A DNA stretch of 23,399 nucleotides from an uncultured Bacillaceae bacterium (GTDB lineage: Bacteria > Bacillota > Bacilli > Bacillales > Cytobacillaceae): positions 1-23,399 of the forward strand of contig CALKIU010000017.1 of assembly GCA_937995745.1 (NCBI GenBank). The letters run 5' to 3'. Below, piece by piece: positions 8,623-15,590 of the stretch (position 1 is the stretch's first letter; each line of letters begins with the position of its first letter). The translations under genes and the position numbers were made by a program. The notes under the pieces are model-generated. The model did no database searches. It was not told the DNA's origin and worked only from the letters and a program-made list of their open reading frames with translations.

Positions 8623-8994
8623 CCAGCCCCACTTTTTTTATTTGTTTACCGATTCTTAGAAAGCTCACATATTTATTGTAACGAAGACAAACGAAATTTT
8701 CGCACAATCGTTTTGATAATTCCATGACATTCGCTGTTGAAAAAACGGCCAGCCGCCGAAGAGACGAGCCTGTTCCGCCATGGTGCTGCCAGATCCTGAA
8801 AACAAAATCATTAAAAAACACCCCCGTTTGTCCTTAAAAGCCCCTAAAAAGTGTCCCAATTTTTCCGCGCAAAAAATATCCATAATATGAAAATCCAATC
8901 ATGATAAAAAAGCACAAAACTGATGAAACCCAATCAGTTTTGTGCTCTCATTTATCATCCGGCACAGCCGGCTCCGGGCAACCGGCTTTCTTTT
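8623..8994. other. Intergenic stretch between flavoenzyme 1 and the nrfD-type gene
   Basis: No gene is supported. The right end holds the terminator of the redox operon (8905-8946). The remaining roughly 280 bases must contain the promoter of the flavoenzyme gene reading left. A TACAAT-like -10 lies near 8677-8682 on the minus strand, but no good -35 partner was found. Confidence 0.45.
8905..8946 (-). terminator. Rho-independent terminator ending the redox (EET-like) operon
   Basis: A perfect 14-base stem (8946-8933 pairing with 8924-8911, AGCACAAAACTGAT arms) with an eight-base loop is followed on the minus strand by TTTTTT. It sits about 50 bases after the nrfD-type stop codon and separates this operon from flavoenzyme 1. 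Confidence 0.9.
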
Positions 8995-9885
8995 TTAATA
9001 AATCGTCAAGCTTTCCCAAACCGGGATGGCTGCCAAAATAATTAATGCCCGCAAAGCAAATCCGCCGGCAATGACAGAAATGTCCGACACGATGGTCAGG
9101 AGTGAATGATGCCCCTTTTTGGCGGGAGACAGTTTTCTCGCCTTGAGTTGGTTAAAGATAAAGGCCAGGAGCGGAAAAACGAGACCGAGTCCGATAAAAT
9201 AGCCCCAGAATACAAGGGAATAAACCCCGGATACAAGCAGTTCCGCAGACTCCCGGGCAACCGGTCCTTTCACGCCGAAGTACATGATGCCCATGAAAAC
9301 CGCGACAATGACGAGTTCGGCGGCAATCAACCATATATGGGCCAGCCCTTCCCGGCCTTCGGTGAACTTTTCTTTTTCAATGAACATGGCGAGAAGAGAC
9401 GTGATCGACAGCCCGGTGGACAAAGCGGAAACAACGAAAAGAATCGGCATGATTCCGGTCGCCCAGAACGGCACCGCCTCCACCACGGCGAGCAGCAGAC
9501 CGGTATATGCACCGGTGGCAAGCGCCAAAATGGCTCCGGCAATCGTAACGATGTTCGGTACTGTCTTATTTTTAAAAGTAAGGAAGGCTTTAATTAACCC
9601 AATGACAATGAATAAAGCAAGAATATACACGCCCCAAGTCATCACCGATTTGGGGTTGGAAAGAAGCCCGATCAAGAGCCACGGCTTTCGCAGCCCCTGG
9701 CCGAGGTCGAATACTAACAGAACGGTTCCGATGGCGACGATAAAAGGAGCGATGTAATAGCCGATCCGGGTCAGGCTGGAATTTTTTCCAAGCCAGCCTT
9801 TTTCCGCGGCAAAAGATGTGAGATAAGCTCCCGCTCCGAGTCCGCCTAAAAACAAGTAGATGATAATCAACCAGTGCCAATGCAT
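8995..9885 (-). CDS. NrfD/PsrC-type quinone-interacting membrane subunit
   Basis: An integral membrane protein of the NrfD/polysulfide reductase family. These proteins exchange electrons between (mena)quinol and a partner iron-sulfur protein. The 296 residues form about eight or nine helices. The N terminus has the family hallmark WLIIIYLFLGGLGAGAYL, followed by GYYIAPFIVAIGTVLLVFDLG and KPWLLIGLLSNPKSVMTWGV, a region linked to the quinone site in family members. The ATG at 9885 lies just past the stop of the ferredoxin gene (9898), with GGAGGG upstream. The two genes form the classic NrfC/NrfD pair. No molybdopterin or multihaem catalytic subunit is encoded beside them, which is unusual for this family. 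It is the last gene of the operon and is followed by a strong terminator. Confidence 0.92.
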   Translation of the reverse strand: MHWHWLIIIYLFLGGLGAGAYLTSFAAEKGWLGKNSSLTRIGYYIAPFIVAIGTVLLVFDLGQGLRKPWLLIGLLSNPKSVMTWGVYILALFIVIGLIKAFLTFKNKTVPNIVTIAGAILALATGAYTGLLLAVVEAVPFWATGIMPILFVVSALSTGLSITSLLAMFIEKEKFTEGREGLAHIWLIAAELVIVAVFMGIMYFGVKGPVARESAELLVSGVYSLVFWGYFIGLGLVFPLLAFIFNQLKARKLSPAKKGHHSLLTIVSDISVIAGGFALRALIILAAIPVWESLTIY

Positions 9886-9897
9886 GTATCCACCCTC

Positions 9898-10566
9898 CTA
9901 TTCTTTCGGAATAATGACCCAAGACGGATTGGTAATTTCCGGTTCCGGCACTCCCGGCACTTGGGCCGTTTCTCCATAAGTTTTTCTCAACTCTGAAATC
10001 TTGCCGAATTTGAGGGCTCCCATCGGACAGTTTTCCACGCAGGCGGGCAACTCTCCCCTGTCCTGCCGTTCATAACAAAAATGACATTTCGAAACCCTTC
10101 CCGTTTTGTCGCTGAATTGGGGAGCCTGGTACGGACAGGCGTACATGCAGTATTTGCATCCGATGCACTTATCGGGGTTTTGAATGACGATTCCGTCTTT
10201 TGTCCTTTTTGTATAAGCTCCGACCGGACAGACGTTGGCGCATGCCGGATTTTCACAATGGTTGCAGCTGATGGACAAGAAGACATTTTTTCTCGTTTCT
10301 GACGTTAATACCCGGCGCCACTCGACGCCTTCTTCCCAGTTGTTTGTCTCTTTGCACGCCGCTTGGCAAACCCGGCAGCCGACGCATTTTGTCTGGTCGT
10401 AAAGAAAACCGATTTGTTCCCCTTCTTCATGGGCTTGAACCGTTGAGGTGGTTTTCGATTTGATCCCGGTCAGTCCCAAAGCGCCGACCGACAAAGCGGC
10501 CGTTCCAAGGACACCCATTTTGATGACTTTACGGCGGCTCATTTTGACAGGTTCTCTTGAATCCAT
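9898..10566 (-). CDS. Tat-exported four-cluster ferredoxin subunit (NrfC/PsrB/DmsB-type)
   Basis: An iron-sulfur electron-transfer subunit that normally links an NrfD-type quinol protein to a catalytic subunit. The 222-residue protein begins with a twin-arginine signal (SRRKVIKMGVLG, Arg11-Arg12, then a hydrophobic stretch to about residue 35). This predicts folding in the cytoplasm and export to the outer face of the membrane. Sixteen cysteines fall in four groups (61/64/67/71, 101/104/109/113, 134/137/140/144, 161/164/176/180), which fits four [4Fe-4S] clusters. AAAGGAG lies ten bases upstream of the ATG. Its only evident partner is the downstream NrfD protein. With no catalytic subunit present, I infer that it passes electrons to another extracytoplasmic acceptor, possibly the flavinylated lipoprotein encoded in the same cluster. 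Confidence 0.93.
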   Translation of the reverse strand: MDSREPVKMSRRKVIKMGVLGTAALSVGALGLTGIKSKTTSTVQAHEEGEQIGFLYDQTKCVGCRVCQAACKETNNWEEGVEWRRVLTSETRKNVFLSISCNHCENPACANVCPVGAYTKRTKDGIVIQNPDKCIGCKYCMYACPYQAPQFSDKTGRVSKCHFCYERQDRGELPACVENCPMGALKFGKISELRKTYGETAQVPGVPEPEITNPSWVIIPKE

Positions 10567-10740
10567 TCCTTTAATTCTCCTTTCTTTGCATGATTTCCCG
10601 AAGCGGAAAAAATAGCTTTATATCAACCATTTCCGTCATAAGCAGCTTCTTGCGGGCCATTGGCCGTTTTTTCCAATCGTTTTTAAGTCTGGCAGAATCC
10701 GCTCCAAAACGCGGCGCAAACGGCATATTGAACAACATGC

Positions 10741-11256
10741 TTACTTTCTGCGGCGCATATCCATCAAGAGCGCTCCGCCGGCCGCCAAGACAGCAATCAC
10801 GAGTCCGCCGCCGAGCAAAACATTGTTCGCTTCCCGTTTAATAGGTTCAATCGGCAGCGGTTCGTAGTGTTCAAATTTTTGTTCCGATGCTCCGGCCGTA
10901 TCATCTGTCGCTCCGCTTGTTTCGTCCGCTTGTTCGGAGGCGCCGGCCGTGTCATCGGCTTGTTCGGATTCACCGGCGTTATTCTCCGTTTGTTCCGTTG
11001 TTCCGTCCGCTTGGTCCGGTGCATTTTCCACATCATCATCCGCTTGTTCTGAAGCCCCCGCCGTTTCATCCGCCTCTTCTTTTGTGTCCGCGGCTTGCTT
11101 CGCCTCATCGCCAGTTTGTTCCGCCGTTTGGGCATCTCCGCTTTCAGAAGCGTTGGCGTACGGCTCCACTTTGATGGTCGGCAACATCAACAACAGAATA
11201 AAGGTCAAAATGATTAGCGCCAGCCCGCGCAAAACTATCTTTCCGGTTCTTTTCAT
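10741..11256 (-). CDS. Acidic repeat protein with a hydrophobic segment at each end
   Basis: I do not recognise a named family. The 171-residue protein has an N-terminal hydrophobic segment after a basic start (about residues 8-26), which is either a signal peptide or a membrane anchor. Residues 35-126 form a highly acidic stretch (Asp/Glu/Gln/Ala/Thr) built from degenerate repeats around TAGASEQAD (residues 65-73, 103-111, 120-126). A second hydrophobic helix (147-166) is followed by the basic tail MRRRK. This predicts an extracytoplasmic acidic linker tethered at one or both ends. The ATG directly follows the TAA of the EetB-type gene (TAAATG), with AGGAGG 11 bases upstream, so it belongs to the redox operon. 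A role as spacer, cation-binding surface or scaffold for the electron-transfer proteins is a guess. Confidence 0.8.
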   Translation of the reverse strand: MKRTGKIVLRGLALIILTFILLLMLPTIKVEPYANASESGDAQTAEQTGDEAKQAADTKEEADETAGASEQADDDVENAPDQADGTTEQTENNAGESEQADDTAGASEQADETSGATDDTAGASEQKFEHYEPLPIEPIKREANNVLLGGGLVIAVLAAGGALLMDMRRRK

Positions 11257-11811
11257 TTATTTTGATGCCTCCTCTCCGATACGAACGGCTGATTTTTTAT
11301 TTCCCGACAATATTCCCTTCTCTTTGATTTCAGAAATGGCAATTTGCCCAATCGTTCCCGTGATGAAACCGGTGATGACCGCTGAAATGAGCAGAACGGG
11401 AAGGTATAACAAAATCACCGATTCAGCCAGCAAAAACCCGGCAACTGAGATCTGTGCGGTATTGTGAACAATGGCTCCCGCAACGCTGATTCCCTTTATG
11501 CTGAAATGATTGGACAGCTTTTTGTAAAGGAATATCATCACCAAGGCACTCAAGATGCCGCCGCTGAGACTGAAGGCAAGCATCATGACTCCTCTCGTCA
11601 ACAACGCCACCACGATGCAGCGGATCGTTACGACAAGAAGAACATCCCTCGGGCGCAAAAAAACGACCGCTATCAAAGTGATGATATTGGCCAGTCCAAG
11701 CTTCACTCCCGGCACAGGAACAGGTATCGGAATAAATGATTCCAATAAAGAAATCAGGATCGCATTTGTAACAAGGATGATAATGACTGCATATCTTTTG
11801 TTTTTTTCCAT
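11257..11811 (-). CDS. eetB: Gx transporter family membrane protein (EetB; heptaprenyl diphosphate synthase component I-like)
   Basis: A 184-residue membrane protein of the family named Gx transporter or Hpre_diP_synt_I, related in fold to ECF S-components. In Listeria the family member EetB is needed for flavin-based extracellular electron transfer; its exact biochemical role is unresolved. The diagnostic segment FIPIPVPVPGVKLGLANIIT is present at residues 26-45, and the protein has about five or six helices. I chose the ATG at 11811, which has AGG five bases upstream. An in-frame GTG/ATG pair at 11841 and 11838 would add about ten polar residues and has no ribosome binding site. It is cotranscribed with the acidic repeat protein. 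About 195 bases separate it from the NusG-domain gene upstream. The old name as a prenyl diphosphate synthase subunit should not be taken literally. Confidence 0.88.
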   Translation of the reverse strand: MEKNKRYAVIIILVTNAILISLLESFIPIPVPVPGVKLGLANIITLIAVVFLRPRDVLLVVTIRCIVVALLTRGVMMLAFSLSGGILSALVMIFLYKKLSNHFSIKGISVAGAIVHNTAQISVAGFLLAESVILLYLPVLLISAVITGFITGTIGQIAISEIKEKGILSGNKKSAVRIGEEASK

Positions 11812-12006
11812 TTCTACCTGCCCACTTTCCGTTCCCATCACAGCCGTGATGAAAAGATTGTTTCAAACGACATGACAACTTTTCCCAATCCTCTTATTTT
11901 CGAATTGATCTGATAACAGACTGATCAGATGAAAATGGTTTTTATTGCCGGCTTTGTCCGAACACCCGTACCGTGACAACCTTTGTCCGAATGCCCATGT
12001 TGTCAA

Positions 12007-12402
12007 TCAGATGGAAATGTCATCAATATCCGTTTTCTTGGTGCCTTCAATAAGGATGATGGTTTTATTAGGCAGGCAAACAATGCTTTCACCCGGGGCA
12101 TCGATTTTTCCCGTCAGGACGCACACTTCGTCAGGACATGATGATTCTTCCACCCAAATTTTGTCTTTTTCCGTCACGATCCGTATATAATGGCCGTCCG
12201 AAAGACTTAAAGGAATTTCCTGCCTTTCATTGCTGCGCTTTAATGGAATCGTTGCATAAATTTCTCCGTCTATTTTTATAACGGCTGTTTTATCCATCCT
12301 GCCGGAAAGAAACATCTCTTTGACATACCGCCCTCCAAAAGTTGAGAGCAAGGCGATCACTAGCAAAACAACAATGAGAAGATCTCCTTTTTTCAACCTC
12401 AC
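12007..12402 (-). CDS. eetA: Membrane-anchored NusG domain II protein (EetA-type)
   Basis: A 131-residue protein with one N-terminal helix (about residues 8-21) and a single NusG-domain-II fold facing outward. The domain hallmark is visible as SCPDEVCVLTGKI followed by SIVCLPNK, with Cys89, Cys94 and Cys109. Small proteins of this type are regularly encoded beside ApbE and Gx-transporter genes. EetA of Listeria, required for extracellular electron transfer, is of this kind. The cysteines may form a disulfide or bind a cofactor, which is unproven. The start is GTG and overlaps the ApbE stop as GTGA, so the two genes are translationally coupled. The symbol is assigned from domain and neighbourhood, not from alignment. 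It is unrelated in function to transcription factor NusG. Confidence 0.85.
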   Translation of the reverse strand: MRLKKGDLLIVVLLVIALLSTFGGRYVKEMFLSGRMDKTAVIKIDGEIYATIPLKRSNERQEIPLSLSDGHYIRIVTEKDKIWVEESSCPDEVCVLTGKIDAPGESIVCLPNKTIILIEGTKKTDIDDISI

Positions 12403-13490
12403 GGGACCACCCCTGACTGTACCAATTGATATTCTTCTTTCGTAATTTCGAATTTTTCTTTACTTATGCCGGATGTCACGTATACCTTTTTATCGGAGGT
12501 AATGAAAATCGCTTCCGTGTCAGGCAGTCCCTCAATAAACTGCATCCCTTTTTCCAGTCCTAAAAGAAACGTGGCCGTGGACAATCCGTCCGCATCTATG
12601 GAATTTTTGGTGATGATGGAGACGCTGAGCAGAGAATTTTCTTCCGGATATCCCGTTTCAGGATTGAGAATGTGGTGATATCTTTTTCCCCCGTCTTCGA
12701 AATATCTTTCATACGTTCCCGAAGTAACAAGACTCTCATCTTCCAGTTTGACAATACCCATATAATCGCCGCGCGCTGTGAAAGGGTCTTGCAGTCCGAT
12801 TCTCCAGGGGGTCCCGTCCGGCCTTTCGTTCAAAACCAAAATATTTCCGCCCAAATTGACAATCGCATGTTTGATTCCCGCTTCTTTTAAAATTTTCGCC
12901 GTTTCATCGGCCGCATAACCTTTGGCAATGGAGCCGAGATCGACTATCATACCGGGGACAGCAAGGCGGGCGCTCATCTTTTCTTTGTCTAATAGCAAAT
13001 TTTGATAGTTTACCAGCGACAGGGTATTTTCTATTTCCGTTTTTCCGGGGACTCTCGCTTCGTCCGAACCTATATTCCAAAGTTTCACTAGGGGGCCGAT
13101 GGTGATGTCATATTTACCGTTGGAAATTTCTGAATAATATTTCCCTTTTTCCAGCACATAAAACGTTTCCGGGCTCAGTTTGACAAATCCTTTTCCCGCT
13201 TCCTGATTCAGGCGCGTTATTTCGCTTTTCTCATGTTCATCATTAATCGTCATTTTTTCTTCTATTTCAGCAATCCGTTCAAAAGCTTTCCGGAAAAGGG
13301 CTTCGGCTTCTTCCGCTTCATCAAATATCGTCAGTTTGACAACCGTTCCCATTAAAAATTCGCTTTCACTGACAGGTTCATATTCTTGGGAATCGCCGGT
13401 GTCTTTTGCCAAAGGGGTGCATCCCGCAAGAAGTGCCACGAACAACAAGATAATCAGTGAGGGCTTTGGTGACCGTTTTCTGCGTTGCAT
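12399..13490 (-). CDS. apbE: FAD:protein FMN transferase lipoprotein (ApbE/FmnB)
   Basis: ApbE cleaves FAD and attaches FMN through a phosphoester to a Thr or Ser of extracytoplasmic flavoproteins. In Listeria the equivalent enzyme, FmnB, flavinylates PplA. The 363-residue protein has a lipoprotein signal ending at LLAGC (Cys24), so it acts outside the membrane. Family motifs appear in order: FLMGTVVKLTIF (45-56), DLGSIAKGYAADE (184-196), AIVNLGGNI (209-217), YHHILNPETGYP (271-282, conserved His) and DADGLSTATFLLG (299-311, metal-binding Asp and Thr). Length and motifs indicate a complete enzyme. GGAGG lies eight bases before the ATG. Its likely substrate is the two-domain FMN-binding lipoprotein encoded immediately upstream. 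Confidence 0.95.
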   Translation of the reverse strand: MQRRKRSPKPSLIILLFVALLAGCTPLAKDTGDSQEYEPVSESEFLMGTVVKLTIFDEAEEAEALFRKAFERIAEIEEKMTINDEHEKSEITRLNQEAGKGFVKLSPETFYVLEKGKYYSEISNGKYDITIGPLVKLWNIGSDEARVPGKTEIENTLSLVNYQNLLLDKEKMSARLAVPGMIVDLGSIAKGYAADETAKILKEAGIKHAIVNLGGNILVLNERPDGTPWRIGLQDPFTARGDYMGIVKLEDESLVTSGTYERYFEDGGKRYHHILNPETGYPEENSLLSVSIITKNSIDADGLSTATFLLGLEKGMQFIEGLPDTEAIFITSDKKVYVTSGISKEKFEITKEEYQLVQSGVVP

Positions 13491-13597
13491 TGCTCACGCC
13501 TCCATCCAATAACAAACCAATCGTGTAAATTTCCCGCAATTGACATAACGGAGGAGCAGATGATCCGCCCCCCGTTAAAACATTTCCATTATTTTGC

Positions 13598-14431
13598 TTA
13601 TTTTGCTTCAGCCAACGCTTGTTTAGCCAAGTCAAAGAATTCTTTCACGTGGATGGATACACCCGCAATATCGTCCGTGTGTCCTTCGTCATCTATGTAA
13701 GAAATCTTTTCCGGGTCTTGCGTTTTAATCAAATGGGCTTCCGCTTTTGCAACTTGTTCATGCCATTCCGCTTGCGCTCCGCCTTTTTCCACAAGACCGT
13801 ATGCGCCGGATCTGGACAAGTTGTCTTTATCGAGAACGTCTCCTTCTTCAACAATTGCGTTGAAGTCGACTGCAACGATCGTTCCGTTCACTACAGCAAT
13901 ATGGGCAAAGTTTTTAAATCCTTTTGTAAATTCTTTTTCTTGTGCGTAGTAGATTCCGTCTTTATAATCTCCCTTGGCAACAGGGCCGTTTTCCAAAGCT
14001 TTTTTGGCCAGATCAAAGAAGTCTTTTACTTTGATGGTCACACCGGCGATGTCATCTGTATGGCCGTCCTCATCGGTAAAAGCAACTTTTTCAGGATCCT
14101 GTGTTTCAATCAAATATTCTTCCACAAGCTCTGCTTGCTCATGCCAAGGCGCTTGGGCATCTCCTTTTTCAACCATCGGGTATCCGCCCTCGGCAGACAA
14201 TGTATCTTTATCTTTGCCTCCGTTCAGATTGACTCCGTTCCAGTCAACGGATGCAATTTTGCCGTCTTTTACTTCAATTTTTACAAAATACTTCCAGTCT
14301 TTAGAGTAAGCTTCGTTTTCCGCATAGTAAAGACCGTCTTCATATTTTCCTTCGGCGCCCGTTTTGCCGCAAGCGGCCATTCCAAAAACAAATAATGCTA
14401 TTAATGAAAACACAAAAAATTTCTTCAGCAT
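13598..14431 (-). CDS. pplA: PplA-like flavinylated lipoprotein with two FMN-binding domains
   Basis: A 277-residue surface lipoprotein whose two tandem FMN-binding domains should each carry covalent FMN. Its Listeria counterpart, PplA, is the terminal flavoprotein of extracellular electron transfer. The signal peptide ends at a lipobox (GMAAC, Cys21). Domain 1 covers about residues 29-148 and domain 2 about 155-275. They are clear duplicates: each starts DG(L/I)YYA and contains WHEQ and TQDPEK. Each ends in GHTDDIAGV followed by Thr132 in domain 1 or Ser259 in domain 2, the likely flavin attachment residues. I chose the ATG at 14431, with AGGGAGG seven bases upstream; an ATG 57 bases earlier (14488) lacks a site. 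It leads the redox operon and has a promoter with an operator-like repeat. The ApbE gene follows after about 107 bases. Confidence 0.93.
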   Translation of the reverse strand: MLKKFFVFSLIALFVFGMAACGKTGAEGKYEDGLYYAENEAYSKDWKYFVKIEVKDGKIASVDWNGVNLNGGKDKDTLSAEGGYPMVEKGDAQAPWHEQAELVEEYLIETQDPEKVAFTDEDGHTDDIAGVTIKVKDFFDLAKKALENGPVAKGDYKDGIYYAQEKEFTKGFKNFAHIAVVNGTIVAVDFNAIVEEGDVLDKDNLSRSGAYGLVEKGGAQAEWHEQVAKAEAHLIKTQDPEKISYIDDEGHTDDIAGVSIHVKEFFDLAKQALAEAK

Positions 14432-14518
14432 GAAGTATCCTCCCTTTAAGTTAAATAACATATTAATGTTACACATATAATTTACCATTGGGATAAAAAC
14501 GGTTACATTCTGAAAATC

Positions 14519-14555
14519 GTCCCTAAAATAGGGACATTTGTCCCGCCGGTGTCAA
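14519..14555 (-). promoter_or_regulatory. Promoter of pplA with overlapping GGGAC/GTCCC operator-like repeats
   Basis: On the minus strand a perfect -35 (TTGACA, 14555-14550) is followed after 19 bases by TATTTT (14530-14525). The spacer holds GGGACATTTGTCCC (14531-14544), a 14-base palindrome. It shares a half-site with a second palindrome, GTCCCTAAAATAGGGAC (14519-14535), which covers the -10. Three GGGAC/GTCCC half-sites across the promoter look like a regulator binding site. The NarL/LuxR-type regulator encoded next door is a candidate, but this is not shown. Confidence 0.55.
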
Positions 14556-14811
14556 AAAATGCTTGATTTTGTCATTAGTTGTGATGTTTTATTCAGTTTT
14601 GTTACAAAAAGTTCACAAACACGAGGGTCCTGTTTTAGGAAATGTATGCTAAAACCGAATCATGAACAGCGGGAAAACCGCCTGCCGGAAACGGAATGAT
14701 TCCATCAGCTTTGCCGGGCCGCCAAACGGTTTGAACCCCCTCCGATTCCCGGGGGATTCAACCATCCCCGCTTCCGCTAAAAAGTAGGACGGGAAAAATT
14801 CCCTCCAAACC

Positions 14812-14858
14812 GTAAAAAAAAACAGCTAAAACCAAATTCTTCGTTTTAACTGTTTTTT
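14812..14858 (-). terminator. Rho-independent terminator of the LuxR-type regulator gene
   Basis: Arms at 14858-14843 and 14832-14817 pair (AAAACAG/CTGTTTT core with one mismatch) around a ten-base loop. On the minus strand they are followed by a run of T. It lies about 75 bases beyond the stop codon at 14931. Confidence 0.75.
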
Positions 14859-14930
14859 CCGCTCTGGTTTTGTCTCTTTTACAGCGAAGCAAGTTTCCCT
14901 GTAGACCGTTCCGCAAAGGCATATCCGGCT

Positions 14931-15590
14931 TTATGCCAAATTTTTTTGATGCTTCAGCCAATAAACGGCGGCTTCCGTCCGGTTGGACACGTTCAGTTTT
15001 TTGAAAATATTGCTGATATAATTCCGCACCGTTTTTTCTGATATGGAAAAAATAGCGGCAATTTCTTTGTTGGATTTTCCGAAGCTGATCATTTGCAAAA
15101 TATCTGTCTCTCTTTTGCTCAAAGAATGCAAATTGTCATAATTTCCGTTGCCGTGTCTTTTGGCGATAAAATTGACGGCATATTTGGCAAGAGCCGAATC
15201 TAAAACATATTCCCCTTTGTAAACTCTCAAAATATCGGCTTTTAACTTGTCTTTCGTAATGTCGATCAACAAATACCCGTCCACCCCGGCCCGGATGGCC
15301 GATATGACGGCATATTCGCGGGAACATTCAGATAGAATCAATATTTTGACTTCAGGAAACTTGCTTTTTATTTTGGAACAGATGTGAATTCCATCACCCT
15401 GACATACATTGGCTACGAGGAAAATGATATCAGGTTTGATTTTGGGAACGATTTCAACCGCATTTCTGATATTGTCCACCTCTCCGCACACGTCCACAAA
15501 ATCAAATGATTCCAAAACAAGCTTCAGCCCATCCCTCACAATATTGTGGCCATTGACCAACAGCACCCTGACCCTGTTTTTGTTCATCAC
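14931..15590 (-). CDS. NarL/FixJ-type regulator with a degenerate receiver domain
   Basis: A 219-residue DNA-binding regulator with an N-terminal receiver-like domain (about 6-120) and a C-terminal LuxR helix-turn-helix (about 153-215: SLSKRETDILQMISFGKSNK, then SEKTVRNYISNIFKKLNV). The helix-turn-helix is canonical. The receiver is not: the acidic pair before the conserved His is replaced by Asn13-Gly14, the phospho-acceptor Asp by Val59 (PDIIFLVA), and the GYLLKD lysine by Ile109 (GYLLID). It therefore cannot be phosphorylated in the usual way and is probably a pseudo-receiver. No histidine kinase is nearby. It lies between pplA and the divergent EcfT-type gene, so it is a likely local regulator of the redox island. 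The start may be the GTG at 15590 or the ATG at 15587; AAGGAG lies 11 or 14 bases upstream. Confidence 0.9.
   Translation of the reverse strand: MMNKNRVRVLLVNGHNIVRDGLKLVLESFDFVDVCGEVDNIRNAVEIVPKIKPDIIFLVANVCQGDGIHICSKIKSKFPEVKILILSECSREYAVISAIRAGVDGYLLIDITKDKLKADILRVYKGEYVLDSALAKYAVNFIAKRHGNGNYDNLHSLSKRETDILQMISFGKSNKEIAAIFSISEKTVRNYISNIFKKLNVSNRTEAAVYWLKHQKNLA

Larger units (their letters stand above)
14432..14930. other. Intergenic stretch between pplA and the regulator gene
   Basis: No gene is supported. It contains the pplA promoter and operator-like repeats (14519-14555) and the terminator of the regulator gene (14812-14858). Between them lie a CCCCC/GGGGG inverted repeat (about 14737-14756) and an AT-rich tract around 14571-14620. 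A short minus-strand frame starting inside the regulator gene's end is judged spurious. Confidence 0.5.

Noticed and set aside
11257..11811. Heptaprenyl diphosphate synthase component I function
   Set aside because: The family name is historical. This membrane protein beside ApbE and NusG-domain genes fits the Gx-transporter/EetB group, and no prenyl synthase component II is nearby.
12007..12402. Transcription factor NusG
   Set aside because: It has only domain II, attached to a membrane helix, with no NGN or KOW domain, so it is not a transcription elongation factor.
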